A stretch of DNA of 64,000 nt from Actinomycetales bacterium (GCA_016125355.1 WGLX01000003.1:62001-126000); one strand, 5' to 3'. Shown: positions 8,293-17,350, numbered from the stretch's first letter. The notes: generated by a model from the sequence alone, not told the origin. Numbers and translations: made by a program.

Positions 8293-10016
8293 TTGGTGTC
8301 CCCTTCGATGACGCCGGCCTCACTGGCCGCCACGGCGCTGTGCGCGCCCACGGCCGCGTACTCGGGATGGTGCAGGTCGAACGCGGGGCGCTCGGACCGG
8401 ATGCGCGGCAGCGAGGTGAAGTTGTGCCGCGGCGGCGGGCAGGAGGTCGCCCACTCCAGGGAGCCTCCCCAGCCCCACGGGTCGTCCACCTCGACCTGGG
8501 GAGCCGTGCGCCAGGTCTTGATGACGTTCCAGATGAAGAACAGGGTGGACACGCCGAGGGTGGCCGCGCCGAGGGTCGAGATCTGGTTGAGCAGCTCGAA
8601 CCCGTCGGAGGGCAGGTAGTCGCCGTAGCGGCGCGGCATGCCCTGCACACCCAGCCAGTGCTGGATGAGGAAGGTCACCTGGAAGCCGATGAACAGCAGC
8701 CAGAAGTGGATCTTGCCGAGCCGCTCGTCCAGCATCTTCCCGGTCATCTTCGGCCACCAGAAGTACAGGCCGGCGAAGAACAGGAAGACGACCGTGCCGA
8801 ATACCGTGTAGTGGAAGTGGGCCACGACGAAGTAGCTGTCGGACACGTGGAAGTCCAGCGGCGGCGCGGAGAGGATGATGCCCGTGAGCCCGCCGAAGAG
8901 GAAGGTGATGAGGAAGCCCATCACCCAGAGCATCGGCGTGTCGAAAGAGACCGAGCCCTTCCACATCGTGCCGATCCAGTTGAAGAACTTCACGCCCGTC
9001 GGTACGGCGATGAGCATCGTCATGATCGCGAAGTACGGCAGGTAGATGGACCCGGTCACGTACAGGTGGTGGGCCCAGACCGCCATCGACAGGGCGCCGA
9101 TGGCGAGGGTGGCGAAGACCAGACCCTTGTAGCCGAAGATCGGCTTGCGGGAGAACACCGGGATGATCTCGCTCGCGATGCCGAAGAAGGGCAGGGCGAG
9201 GATGTAGACCTCCGGATGCCCGAAGAACCAGAACAGGTGCTGCCAGAGGATCGCGCCGCCGTTCTCCGGTGCGAAGACGAGTGCTCCGTACTGGCGGTCG
9301 ATGAAGGACATGGCCAGCGCAGCGGCGAGAACCGGGAAGCACAGGATGACCAGGATGCTGGTGACGAAGATCGTCCACGTGAACACCGGCATCCGGAACA
9401 TCGTCATGCCCGGCGCGCGCATCGTGAAGATGGTGGTGATGAAGTTGACCGAGCCGAGGATCGTGCCCAGGCCGCCCATCGCCAGGCCGAGGTACCACAG
9501 GTCGGCGCCCACCTCGGGCGAGTACTCGGCGCTGCTCAGCGGCGCGTAGGCGAACCAGCCGAATGCGGCAGCGCCGCCCGGGGTGAGGAAGCCCAGCGCC
9601 GCGGTGAGTCCGCCGAAGAAGAACAGCCAGAAGCCCAGCATGTTCAGCCGCGGGAAGGCGACGTCCGGGGCCCCGATCTGCAGCGGCATGATCACGTTGC
9701 CGAAGCCCACGAACAGCGGCGTCGCGAAGAGGAACAGCATGATCGTGCCGTGCATCGTGAACAGCTGGTTGTACTGCTCCAGCGACATGAACTGCATGCC
9801 CGGGGCGGCAAGTTCGGCGCGCATGGCCAAGGCCATGAGCCCGGCGAGGAAGAACCAGAAGGTGGCCAGCGCGAGGTACATGTAGCCGATGACCTTGTGG
9901 TCGGTCGACGTCACCCAGGAGACGATGGCCTTGCCCCAGTGCCGCTTGCGAGCGGCCTTGCCGGACTCGGGGGCACCGCCGGCGGCGGCAACGGGCGGTT
10001 CACTCAGGATCGTCAT
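8289..10016 (-). CDS. ctaD: Cytochrome c oxidase subunit I
   Basis: CtaD is the catalytic subunit that holds haem a and the haem a3-CuB site. The 575-residue protein has about twelve hydrophobic helices. The CuB region with the cross-linked His-Tyr is seen as [18 protein letters not shown], the His pair as [11 protein letters not shown], and the haem ligands as [10 protein letters not shown] in helix X. Length and motifs are normal for the aa3 type. Starts and stops overlap ctaC and ctaF by 4 nt each. Confidence 0.96.
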   Translation of the reverse strand: MTILSEPPVAAAGGAPESGKAARKRHWGKAIVSWVTSTDHKVIGYMYLALATFWFFLAGLMALAMRAELAAPGMQFMSLEQYNQLFTMHGTIMLFLFATPLFVGFGNVIMPLQIGAPDVAFPRLNMLGFWLFFFGGLTAALGFLTPGGAAAFGWFAYAPLSSAEYSPEVGADLWYLGLAMGGLGTILGSVNFITTIFTMRAPGMTMFRMPVFTWTIFVTSILVILCFPVLAAALAMSFIDRQYGALVFAPENGGAILWQHLFWFFGHPEVYILALPFFGIASEIIPVFSRKPIFGYKGLVFATLAIGALSMAVWAHHLYVTGSIYLPYFAIMTMLIAVPTGVKFFNWIGTMWKGSVSFDTPMLWVMGFLITFLFGGLTGIILSAPPLDFHVSDSYFVVAHFHYTVFGTVVFLFFAGLYFWWPKMTGKMLDERLGKIHFWLLFIGFQVTFLIQHWLGVQGMPRRYGDYLPSDGFELLNQISTLGAATLGVSTLFFIWNVIKTWRTAPQVEVDDPWGWGGSLEWATSCPPPRHNFTSLPRIRSERPAFDLHHPEYAAVGAHSAVAASEAGVIEGDTK

Positions 10017-10879
10017 GTCGTCCTCGCATCAGGCATCTGGCCGTGGTCGGTGGTCATGCCGGTGTCGAACACCCCAGACTGACCGTGTGCCTTCTGGTCA
10101 GCGATGAACTGGTCGAATTCGGCCTTCTCGACGACTCGCACGGTGAACAGCATGCGAGCGTGGTCAACACCGCAAAGCTCTGCGCAGCGTCCCGGGTAGA
10201 CCCCCACCTTGTCGGGGGTCAGCTCGAAGACGTTGGTCTTGCCGGGGATGACGTCCATCTTGAACAGGAAGTCCGGCACCCAGAAGGAGTGGATGACATC
10301 CGGCGAGACCAGCTCGAACCGGACCTTCTCGCCCACGGGGAGCACGAGCTCCGCGGGCTTGTTGGGCGATCCCACCGAGAACGCGTCCTGGTCGAGGTAA
10401 CTGAACGCCCAGTTCCAGCGGTAGGCGGTGACCTGGACGGTGATGTCCTGGTCGTTCTTGACCGCGAGGATCTCGGCCTGGTCCCTCGCGGTGAAGAAGA
10501 ACAGCCCCAGGATCATGATCAGCGGGACGACCGTGTAGAGGATCTCGAGCGGGATGTTGTACTTCGTCTGCTCCGGGACGTCATCCTTGTGACGGCGTCG
10601 GTAGACGATCGCCGCCCAGATCATCAGGCCCCAGGTCACGAGACCGACCGCCCACGCGGCGATCCAGGCTCCGTGCCACAGGTTCTGCGTGATCAGGCCC
10701 TCCTTGGTGACCGGATCAGGCAGGTCCAGGAACACGATCTCGTTCGCCGTACAGCCCGAGGCTGTGAGCGTGATGGCCAGGGCACCGAGGCCGAGGCCCG
10801 CAGCACGCACGCGACGGCGCCTCTTGCTCTGCTGGTGGTCGGGTGCTCCCGAGGAGCACGCGTCACTCGACTGCCGCAC
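10013..10879 (-). CDS. ctaC: Cytochrome c oxidase subunit II (lipoprotein)
   Basis: CtaC holds the CuA centre that receives electrons from QcrC. The 288-residue product starts at GTG 10879, preceded by a good ribosome-binding site (AGGAAGG). It has a lipoprotein signal ending LTASGC, two transmembrane helices (about residues 60-85 and 110-130), and the CuA motif [14 protein letters not shown] near the C-terminus. A TAGTCT box at 10909-10914 on the minus strand gives a short leader of about 30 nt. It is the first gene of ctaCDF. Confidence 0.94.
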   Translation of the reverse strand: MRQSSDACSSGAPDHQQSKRRRRVRAAGLGLGALAITLTASGCTANEIVFLDLPDPVTKEGLITQNLWHGAWIAAWAVGLVTWGLMIWAAIVYRRRHKDDVPEQTKYNIPLEILYTVVPLIMILGLFFFTARDQAEILAVKNDQDITVQVTAYRWNWAFSYLDQDAFSVGSPNKPAELVLPVGEKVRFELVSPDVIHSFWVPDFLFKMDVIPGKTNVFELTPDKVGVYPGRCAELCGVDHARMLFTVRVVEKAEFDQFIADQKAHGQSGVFDTGMTTDHGQMPDARTT

Positions 10880-11030
10880 GGATCGCCTTCCTGTGTGGTG
10901 GTGCGGGCAGACTAGCGCACGAGGCTGCCCGCCGGAGGGCACCCCCGCGGCCGCGACCAGATCGTTGTCATTCGGTCGCGAGGTGCCCGCGCCCCTCGTG
11001 CGCGCCCCGTCGCCGGGTTAGCGTTGAGGC

Positions 11031-12209
11031 GTGCCACATTCGGTCCCCACGAGCCCCCAGGACGCCCCTGAGGCAGCCCCGACGCTCCCCCAGCCCGCCC
11101 CCGTTCCCCCGGACGGCTACCTCGACGCGGTGGCCGGCCAGCCGCTCCTGCCGGTGGCGCTCTCGGCCTGGCAGACGGCCTCCTCAGCGGCCTGGAGCGA
11201 CCCGGCCCGGCTGCACCATCCGGGCCGGGTGGCCGGCCAGCTGCTGGATGCGGCTCGCTCGTCCCTGGCTGCGCTCCTCGGCGTCCGCCCGGCAGAGGTC
11301 TTCCTGACCTCGTCCGGGCCCACCGCTGTGGCGGCGGCCATCGAGGGCCTGTGTCGCCGTCCAGCGGCGCCCGACCGGGTGGTGGCGTCCGCCGTCGAGA
11401 GCATGGCGGTGCTCTCCCCCGCCGACCAGTGGGCCGCGCAGGTCGATCTCGTGCCCGTCGACGGCCGCGGGGTGCTGGACAGGGACGCCTTGGAGGAGGC
11501 CCTCACTCGGCCCGCTGCTGTCGCCTGCGTCCAGGCTGGCAACCCCGAGGTCGGCACCCGCCAGGACCTCAGGGGTGCCGCGGCGGTCGCCCGCGCCGCG
11601 GACGTGCCCCTCCTGGTGCACGCGGTCCAGGTGCTGGGGCGGGGGCCGGTTCCCGACGAATGGGACATCCTGGCCGCGTCCGCGCGCGACTGGGGCGGGC
11701 CAGCCGGAGTGGGCGTGCTCGCGGTCAGGAGCCACGTCCGGTGGCGACCCGATCAGAGCCCGGACCGGGGCTGGATGGGCGGCTTCCCCGACATCGCCGG
11801 CGCCGTCGCCGCGGCGGCCGCCTGGGAGTACGTCCAGCCGATCGCGGACCAGGAGGCCGCGCGGCTGTACGAGCTGACCGACCGGCTGCGCGCCAGCCTG
11901 CCCACAGTCACCGATGGCATCGAGGTCGTCGGGCACCCCACCCAGCGGCTGCCGCACATCGTCACATTCACCTGCACGGACGTCTCGGGCGAGCAGCTCG
12001 TCCACGAGCTGTCCCGGCACGGGATCAGCATCGCCAGCGGGTCCGCGTGCACGTCCGACGCCCGCATGCCGAGCCAGGTCCTCCTCGCCATGGGCATCCG
12101 GCCGGACGCCTCTCTGCGGGTGTCCCTGCCACTCGGGTGCTCCGTGGGGACGATCGAGCGGTTCCTCGAGGTGCTGCCGTTGGCCGTGGCGGCCGCACGC
12201 GGGCAGTGA
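11031..12209 (+). CDS. Cysteine desulfurase-like protein lacking the PLP lysine
   Basis: The 392-residue protein has the NifS/IscS-type class V aminotransferase fold: an N-terminal YLDAVAGQPLLP motif, LTSSGPTAVAAAIEGL, then AVQAG and HAVQVLGRGPV, and the cysteine loop ASGSACTSDARMPS with Cys340 retained. However, where active enzymes read S-H-K before the G-P-x-G-V-G segment, this one reads SARDWGGPAGVGVLAVR, so the PLP-binding lysine is replaced by Asp220. The aspartate that contacts the PLP ring nitrogen (usually D-A-V-Q) is His. It may bind or relay sulfur rather than cleave cysteine. A TAGCGT box lies 6 nt before the GTG start. It is divergent from ctaC; erpA and nadA are nearby. Confidence 0.75.
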   Translation: MPHSVPTSPQDAPEAAPTLPQPAPVPPDGYLDAVAGQPLLPVALSAWQTASSAAWSDPARLHHPGRVAGQLLDAARSSLAALLGVRPAEVFLTSSGPTAVAAAIEGLCRRPAAPDRVVASAVESMAVLSPADQWAAQVDLVPVDGRGVLDRDALEEALTRPAAVACVQAGNPEVGTRQDLRGAAAVARAADVPLLVHAVQVLGRGPVPDEWDILAASARDWGGPAGVGVLAVRSHVRWRPDQSPDRGWMGGFPDIAGAVAAAAAWEYVQPIADQEAARLYELTDRLRASLPTVTDGIEVVGHPTQRLPHIVTFTCTDVSGEQLVHELSRHGISIASGSACTSDARMPSQVLLAMGIRPDASLRVSLPLGCSVGTIERFLEVLPLAVAAARGQ

Positions 12210-12213
12210 TCGG

Positions 12214-12879
12214 CTAGTCCGCACCAAGGCAGGGCGGCAGGGCCAGGGCCTCGTCCAGTCGGCGCAGGTACTCGGCCCGCGGCACCTCGATCACGCCGAG
12301 CGTCGCCAGGTGGCTGGTGCGCCACTGGACGTCGAGCAGTCGGTCTCCCCCGCACGCACGCAGCCGCTCGACGAGCACCGCGAGGGCGGCCTTCGACGCA
12401 TCGGTCGCGCGGTGGAACATCGACTCGCCCGCGAACAGCCCGCCGATCTCGACCCCGTAGACCCCGCCGACAAGCTCGTCGTCGAGCCAGACCTCGACGG
12501 AGTGCGCCCACCCCATCTCGTGCAGCCGGCCGTACGTCTCCAGGAAGTCCTCGGTGATCCAGACCCCGTCCTCGCGGCCCTCGCCGCACCCGCGCATCAC
12601 GTCGGCGAAGGCCGCGTCCACCGTGTAGCGGAACCGGCGCATGGACCGACGCAGGGAGCGGCTCACGTGCATGCGCTCGAGGGGCAGGATCCCCCGCGGG
12701 TCAGGCGACCACCAGGCCAGCTCGCCCGAAGCCAGGTGCATGGGGAACAGCCCGGCGACGTACGCCGCGAACACGGTCGACACCTCGAGGTCCGCGCCGA
12801 TGGCCGCGACGTCCACGCCCGGCTCCACCTGCGCCGGATCGGGCAGGCGCCAGAGACAGGGGTCGGGGAGCGTCGGCAG
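12214..12879 (-). CDS. aat: Leucyl/phenylalanyl-tRNA-protein transferase
   Basis: Aat adds Leu or Phe from tRNA to N-terminal Arg/Lys of proteins, marking them for ClpAP/ClpS degradation. Family motifs are clear: AAIGADLEVSTVFAAYVAGLFPMH, LAWWSPDPRGILPL, GWAHSVEVW and GGVYGVEIGGLFAGESMFHR. The first usual start codon is GTG at 12828, but homology (LWRLPDP before VDVAAIGADL) continues upstream to a frame limited by a stop at 12895-12897. The only candidate there is CTG at 12879, right behind AGGAGGA, so a CTG start is proposed (221 residues). If the GTG is used, the protein is 204 residues. The gene follows the kinase in the same direction. Confidence 0.85.
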   Translation of the reverse strand: MPTLPDPCLWRLPDPAQVEPGVDVAAIGADLEVSTVFAAYVAGLFPMHLASGELAWWSPDPRGILPLERMHVSRSLRRSMRRFRYTVDAAFADVMRGCGEGREDGVWITEDFLETYGRLHEMGWAHSVEVWLDDELVGGVYGVEIGGLFAGESMFHRATDASKAALAVLVERLRACGGDRLLDVQWRTSHLATLGVIEVPRAEYLRRLDEALALPPCLGAD

Positions 12880-12903
12880 GGCTCCTCCTGCTCGGTCGTC
12901 GGG

Positions 12904-13890
12904 TCAGGGGCGAGGGCACACGACGTGCGGCTCGACGTCCGCCGCCGCATCGTCACCGTAGGTGCGGGCCATGCGCTCGAGGAAGTGCGCGCGGGCCAGT
13001 TCGTACTCCTGGGTGCCGATGGTCTCGATGACGTACGTGGCCAGGAGGGCACCGAGCTGTGCGGAGCGCTCGTCGCTCAGGCCCCACGCCTGCCCGCTCA
13101 GGAAGCCGGCCCGGAAAGCGTCGCCCACCCCCGTCGGGTCCGCCTTGCGGTCCTCCTCGGCGACCGGCACGGTGACCGGGGCCTCGCCGCGGCGCTCGAC
13201 GCGCGCGCCCTGCGGGCCCAGAGTCGTCACTCGCACCTCGACCTGGGCGGCGATGTCGGCCGTGGTCCAGCCGGTCTTGTGCTCGATCAGCGCGGACTCG
13301 TACTCGTTGACGAACAGGTAGGTCGCCCCCTCGATCAGCGGGGTGATCTCGGGACCCTCCATGCGGGCCAGCTGCTGGGACGGGTCGGCCGCGAAGGGGT
13401 AGCCCCGGAACCGGCACTCCTCGGTGTGACGGAGCATCGCCTCCGGGTCATTGGCACCGATGAGCACGACATCGGCGCGGCCCACGCGATCGACGACCGG
13501 ACGCAGCTCGATGTTGCGGGCCTCGGACATCGCGCCCGGGTAGAACGACGCGATCTGGTTCTGCTCGGCGTCGGTGGTGCACACGAACCTGGCGGTGTGG
13601 CGGGACTCGGAGACGCGCACGCCGCTGGTGTCCACGTTGTGCCGCTGCAGCCACGACTCGTAGTCGGCGAAGTCCGGCCCGACAGCCCCCACGAGGACCG
13701 GGCGCAGGCCCAGGCAGCCCATGCCGAAGGCGATGTTGGGCGCCACCCCGCCCCGACGGACCTCGAGCTCCTCGACCAGGAAGGACAAGGAGACCTTGTC
13801 GAGCTTGTCGGCGACGAGGGAGTCCGAGAACCGCCCCGGGAAGGTCATGAGGTGGTCGGTCGCGATGGACCCAGTGATGATCATGGACAC
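12904..13890 (-). CDS. PfkB-family carbohydrate/nucleoside kinase (adenosine kinase-like)
   Basis: The 328-residue product is a ribokinase-fold kinase resembling the actinobacterial adenosine kinase group. The N-terminal MIITGSIATDHLMTFPG, the GGVAPNIAFGMGCLGLRP di-glycine motif and the catalytic anion-hole motif ADPTGVGDAFRAGF (catalytic Asp in GVGD) are all present, so it should be active. The sugar or nucleoside acceptor cannot be decided from sequence alone. The start could be GTG 13890 or ATG 13884. A kinase of this family next to the cta genes is typical of actinobacteria. Confidence 0.8.
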   Translation of the reverse strand: MSMIITGSIATDHLMTFPGRFSDSLVADKLDKVSLSFLVEELEVRRGGVAPNIAFGMGCLGLRPVLVGAVGPDFADYESWLQRHNVDTSGVRVSESRHTARFVCTTDAEQNQIASFYPGAMSEARNIELRPVVDRVGRADVVLIGANDPEAMLRHTEECRFRGYPFAADPSQQLARMEGPEITPLIEGATYLFVNEYESALIEHKTGWTTADIAAQVEVRVTTLGPQGARVERRGEAPVTVPVAEEDRKADPTGVGDAFRAGFLSGQAWGLSDERSAQLGALLATYVIETIGTQEYELARAHFLERMARTYGDDAAADVEPHVVCPRP

Positions 13891-13921
13891 GGGTGGCGAG
13901 CCTATCGCTCTGGTCCCAGAA

Positions 13922-13984
13922 CGTTGAGTGGCCCGGTGGCGGCCCGTTTCGTCTCCGAAACGGCCGCCACCGGGCCACTCAACG
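13922..13984. repeat. Long near-perfect inverted repeat (29-bp arms)
   Basis: The arms CGTTGAGTGGCCCGGTGGCG... at 13922-13951 and 13956-13984 are complementary over 29 bp with a single bulged C, around a 4-nt TCTC loop. It lies between erpA and the kinase, both on the minus strand, where it would act as a terminator or processing site for erpA. There is no U-tract on either strand. Confidence 0.75.
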
Positions 13985-13994
13985 AGGGTCGGTC

Positions 13995-14342
13995 CTAGTG
14001 GAAGGAGTCGCCGCAGGCGCAGGAGCCGGTGGCGTTGGGGTTGTCGATCGTGAAGCCCTGCTTCTCGATCGTGTCCACGAAGTCGATGGTCGCGCCGTTG
14101 AGGTAGGGGGCGCTCATGCGGTCGGTGACGACGCCGACGCCGCCGAAGTCCTTGACCACGTCGCCGTCGAGGCTGCGGTCGTCGAAGAAGAGCTGGTAGC
14201 GCAGGCCCGAGCAGCCGCCGGGCTGGACCGCCACGCGCAGGGTCAGGTCGTCGCGCCCCTCGGCGTCGAGCAGGGCCCGGACCTTGGATGCGGCCCCGTC
14301 CGTGAGGATGATGCCGTCGGTCGTGGTGGTGTCAGCGGACAT
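13995..14342 (-). CDS. erpA: Iron-sulfur cluster insertion protein, ErpA/IscA type
   Basis: The 115-residue A-type carrier hands Fe-S clusters to target enzymes. The three cluster-binding cysteines are visible as GGCSGLRYQ and, about 65 residues later, GSCACGDSFH. The ATG at 14342 is preceded by GAAAGG at 8 nt. It is divergent from nadA, whose product is a [4Fe-4S] enzyme and a likely client. Confidence 0.9.
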   Translation of the reverse strand: MSADTTTTDGIILTDGAASKVRALLDAEGRDDLTLRVAVQPGGCSGLRYQLFFDDRSLDGDVVKDFGGVGVVTDRMSAPYLNGATIDFVDTIEKQGFTIDNPNATGSCACGDSFH

Positions 14343-14467
14343 ATCTTGTGCCTTTCGTGACTTGTGGCTGATCGTGCGTCGTGCTAGCCGCGTCGCGGTA
14401 GGACCAGAGTCTCACACGTTGGGGCGCAGGGCGAGCCGCCGACTCCCGGGATGCGACACTTTCCCTC

Positions 14468-15664
14468 ATGGCGAACACCTTCATCCAGCCCGAGCCCTCG
14501 CCGCTGGCCCTGCTGCTGCTCGGCCACGGTTCCGATGCGGACACCGAGCGGGGCGTGGAATGTCCCGGTGCCCTGCCGGCTCCGTCGGATCCGGATCTGG
14601 TGTCGCGGGCACAGGCCGCGAAGGCGGCCCTCGGCAATCGGGTGTACATCCTCGGCCACCACTACCAGCGGGACGAGGTCATCCAGTTCGCCGATGTGAC
14701 CGGCGACTCCTTCAAGCTGTCCCAGCAGGCCGCCGCCCACCCCGAGGCCGAGTTCATCGTGTTCGAGGGCGTGCACTTCATGGCCGAGAGCGCCGACATC
14801 CTCACCGCTGAGCACCAGCAGGTCGTCCTGCCGGACATGGCGGCAGGCTGCTCGATGGCCGACATGGCCGACATCGAGCAGGTCGAGGAGTGCTGGGACC
14901 TGCTCACCGAGCTCGGGATCGCCGACGTCACCGTACCCATCACCTACATGAACTCCACGGCAGCCATCAAGGCGTTCACCGGGCGCAACGGGGGCTCGGT
15001 CTGCACGTCCAGCAATGCCGAACGCAGCCTGACGTGGGCTTTCGAGCAGGGCGAGAAGGTGCTGTTCCTGCCCGACCAGCACCTCGGTCGCAACACCGCG
15101 GTGCTCGATCTCGGCATGTCGCTGGACGACTGCGTGGTCTACAACCCGAACCGGCCCCGCGGAGGCCTCACCGACGACGAGCTGCGCAACGCGAAGATGA
15201 TCCTCTGGCGGGGTCACTGCTCCGTGCACTCGCGGTTCTCCGCCGACACGGTCGACGAGGTACGCGAGCGCGTGCCCGGCGTGCAGGTCATCGTCCACCC
15301 CGAGTGCAATTTCGACGTCGTCTCCAGGGCCGACGTCGTCGGCTCCACCGAGAAGATCATCGCCACGATCACGGCCGCCGAGCCGGGCTCGGCGTGGGCC
15401 GTCGGAACCGAGCTGAACCTCGTCAAGCGGCTCGCCGAGGAGCACAGCGACAAGGAGATCATCTTCCTCGACCGGACGGTCTGCTTCTGCTCGACGATGA
15501 ACCGCATCGACCTTCCGCACCTGGTGTGGGCACTCGAGTCGCTCGTCAACGGCGAGGTGGTCAACCGCATCGAGGTCGACGCGGACACGGCGCACTGGGC
15601 GCGGGTCGCCCTGGACCGGATGCTGGCCCTGCCGGGAGTGGCCTCCGCCGTCCAGCCCGACTGA
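14468..15664 (+). CDS. nadA: Quinolinate synthase
   Basis: NadA condenses iminoaspartate with dihydroxyacetone phosphate to quinolinate, the NAD precursor. The 398-residue protein shows VYILGHHYQRDEV, VLPDMAAGCSMADMA (first cluster Cys), VTYMNSTAAIKA with GGSVCTSSNA (second) and VCFCSTMNRIDLPHLVW (third), the normal [4Fe-4S] ligand set. A GACACT box sits 7 nt before the ATG. No nadB or nadC is in the window, but nadE is present at 49-50.7 kb. Confidence 0.93.
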   Translation: MANTFIQPEPSPLALLLLGHGSDADTERGVECPGALPAPSDPDLVSRAQAAKAALGNRVYILGHHYQRDEVIQFADVTGDSFKLSQQAAAHPEAEFIVFEGVHFMAESADILTAEHQQVVLPDMAAGCSMADMADIEQVEECWDLLTELGIADVTVPITYMNSTAAIKAFTGRNGGSVCTSSNAERSLTWAFEQGEKVLFLPDQHLGRNTAVLDLGMSLDDCVVYNPNRPRGGLTDDELRNAKMILWRGHCSVHSRFSADTVDEVRERVPGVQVIVHPECNFDVVSRADVVGSTEKIIATITAAEPGSAWAVGTELNLVKRLAEEHSDKEIIFLDRTVCFCSTMNRIDLPHLVWALESLVNGEVVNRIEVDADTAHWARVALDRMLALPGVASAVQPD

Positions 15665-15672
15665 CCCACGAG

Positions 15673-15754
15673 TTGAACCGCTTCCCGGTTCAAATTGTTC
15701 GCAATTCGGGCATTCTGCCCGAGAATTGTGGATTTGAACCGGGAAGCGGTTCAA
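15673..15754. repeat. Nested inverted repeat between nadA and pspAB
   Basis: A perfect 23-bp inverted repeat (15673-15695 and 15732-15754, core TTGAACCGCTTCCCGGTTC) encloses a second imperfect hairpin (15702-15712 with 15716-15728). Each outer arm is itself a small palindrome (GAACCG-N5-CGGTTC). It lies between two convergent genes, so a bidirectional terminator is the simplest reading; the unusual symmetry also permits a protein-binding site. Confidence 0.75.
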
Positions 15755-15769
15755 ATCGTCGAGGGCGGG

Positions 15770-16342
15770 CTACTGGCCCGGGGCTCCCCAGACGGCGAAC
15801 CACCGGCTGAGGTCGCCCTCCAGCGGCAGCTCTCCCGCGAGCAGGTCCCGCACGCGCAGCTCGAGGACGTTGTCGCGCTGCTCCCCGCCGGGCATCGGGG
15901 CGAACGGGTAGAACGTGCCCCGCTTGTAGAGGTACACCAGCGACAGCGGCCGCTCGTCGACGTCACGGAAGGACAGCAGGGAGCACAGCAGCTGCGGACC
16001 GAAGCCGGCCTCGACGAGGGACGTGTTGACCGCGTGCAGGTCCGTCACCACCGTCGGAACGTCGGGCGGGTCGCTGCCGACCACGAGCCACGTGAACCCG
16101 AAGTCGTCGACCGTCGCCTCGACCGGCGGCCCGCCGTCGGCGTCGAGCAGCTGCCGCACCTCGTCCACGACGTCCGCGAAGGCCCGTCCCTCCGGTGCCC
16201 GGAAGGCCACCGAGCCGCGACCCGTGGGCAGCATGTCGAGGCTGACCTGCAGGCTGATCGCCGCATTGGGCAGGGCGAACAGCGCATCGAGGTTCGGGCG
16301 TGCCGGCTTGCGGCGCCCGAGCACCGCGTCCAGGAAGCCCAC
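15770..16342 (-). CDS. pspAB: PspA-associated protein PspAB
   Basis: The 190-residue protein begins VGFLDAVLGRRKPARPNLDALFALPNA (read in two parts: GFLDAVLGRR, then PNLDALFALPNAAISLQ), which matches the PspAB-type domain found beside PspA and HtpX in actinobacteria. The rest is a mixed alpha/beta cytosolic protein with no catalytic motif recognised. Its GTG start overlaps the last base of the htpX stop (TAGTG), indicating tight coupling. It probably helps PspA respond to membrane damage. Confidence 0.75.
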   Translation of the reverse strand: MGFLDAVLGRRKPARPNLDALFALPNAAISLQVSLDMLPTGRGSVAFRAPEGRAFADVVDEVRQLLDADGGPPVEATVDDFGFTWLVVGSDPPDVPTVVTDLHAVNTSLVEAGFGPQLLCSLLSFRDVDERPLSLVYLYKRGTFYPFAPMPGGEQRDNVLELRVRDLLAGELPLEGDLSRWFAVWGAPGQ

Positions 16343-17247
16343 TAGCGCTCGCCCAGCTCTGCCGAGATCTTCGCGAGCTGCTCCAACCGGCGCTCGAGGG
16401 TCGGATGCGTCGACATGAGCGACCCCAGGTCGAGGCCGCGGCGGCCCGGTGCCATCGCCGGCGCGAAGGCGAACGCGCTGACCGGCTCCATCTGCCGCAG
16501 GTCGCGGGTGGGGATCTGCCCCATGTCGCCGCTGATCTTCTGCAGCGCGCGGGCCAGCGCCGACGGCCGCCCGGTCAGCAGGGCCGCCCCCCGGTCCGCC
16601 CCGAGCTCGCGGTACCGCGACAGTGCACGGATGAGCAGGTACGAGAGGAAGTAGACGACGACGCTCACCAGCGTAACGACGAGGAAGACGACGGCCGTGT
16701 TCTGGTCGCGATTGCGCCCCATCGAGCTCCACATGACGCTGCGGGTCATGAACCCGGCCAGGATGGCGGTGAACGAGGCGATCGTCATGACCGTCACGTC
16801 CCGGTGGGCCACGTGCGAGAGCTCGTGGGCCAGCACCCCCTCGAGCTCCTCCGGGTCGAGGCGGCGCAGGAGGCCGGTCGTGACCACCACGACGGCGCGC
16901 GACTGCGAACGACCGGTGGCGAAGGCGTTGGGCACGTCGCTGTTCGCGATGCCCACCCGCGGCTTCGGCATGTCCGCCATGGCGCACACCCGGTCGACGA
17001 TCGCGTGCAACTGCGGGGCCTGCTCGGGGGTCACGATCTTTGCGCGCATGGAGGACATCGCGAGCGAGTCGGAGAACCACCACTGGCCGAACAGCAGGGC
17101 CCCGCTGATGGCGAGGACGAAGACCGCATTGAACCCGATCGCGTACAGCGCCGCCGCCAGGATCACGTAGAGCAGCCCGAGCCCGAACATGGTTCCGAAC
17201 ATGCGAGCGGTCAGGCCGCGGTCCGTGCCGTACCTGGTCTTGCGCAT
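16342..17247 (-). CDS. htpX: M48-family membrane zinc protease HtpX
   Basis: HtpX is a membrane-bound metalloprotease that degrades misfolded membrane proteins. The 301-residue protein has two N-terminal helices (residues 15-55), the zinc motif LAHELSHVAHRD around residue 135, two more hydrophobic stretches, and the third ligand in RYRELGADRGAAL. The gene lies between pspA and pspAB on the minus strand. Its Shine-Dalgarno GGGAG is inside the right arm of an inverted repeat (17253-17315), which could limit translation. Confidence 0.92.
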   Translation of the reverse strand: MRKTRYGTDRGLTARMFGTMFGLGLLYVILAAALYAIGFNAVFVLAISGALLFGQWWFSDSLAMSSMRAKIVTPEQAPQLHAIVDRVCAMADMPKPRVGIANSDVPNAFATGRSQSRAVVVVTTGLLRRLDPEELEGVLAHELSHVAHRDVTVMTIASFTAILAGFMTRSVMWSSMGRNRDQNTAVVFLVVTLVSVVVYFLSYLLIRALSRYRELGADRGAALLTGRPSALARALQKISGDMGQIPTRDLRQMEPVSAFAFAPAMAPGRRGLDLGSLMSTHPTLERRLEQLAKISAELGER

Positions 17248-17252
17248 CGTCA

Positions 17253-17315
17253 GCTCCCGCGACTGCAGCCCGGCGACGTGCCGGTCAATCGAATGTACCT
17301 CCGGACCGCGGGAGC
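17253..17315 (-). promoter_or_regulatory. Possible structured leader masking the htpX ribosome-binding site
   Basis: On the minus strand GCTCCCGCG (17315-17307) is fully complementary to CGCGGGAGC (17261-17253), and the latter contains the GGGAG Shine-Dalgarno located 6 nt before the ATG at 17247. A small internal hairpin (CCGGC-N5-GCCGG) closes the loop. The fold would hide the ribosome-binding site. Whether it acts as a thermosensor, a terminator stem for pspA, or nothing is not shown by sequence. Confidence 0.45.
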
Positions 17316-17350
17316 GGCGATATCAGGACGTCGACCAGCGCCGACCGGCG

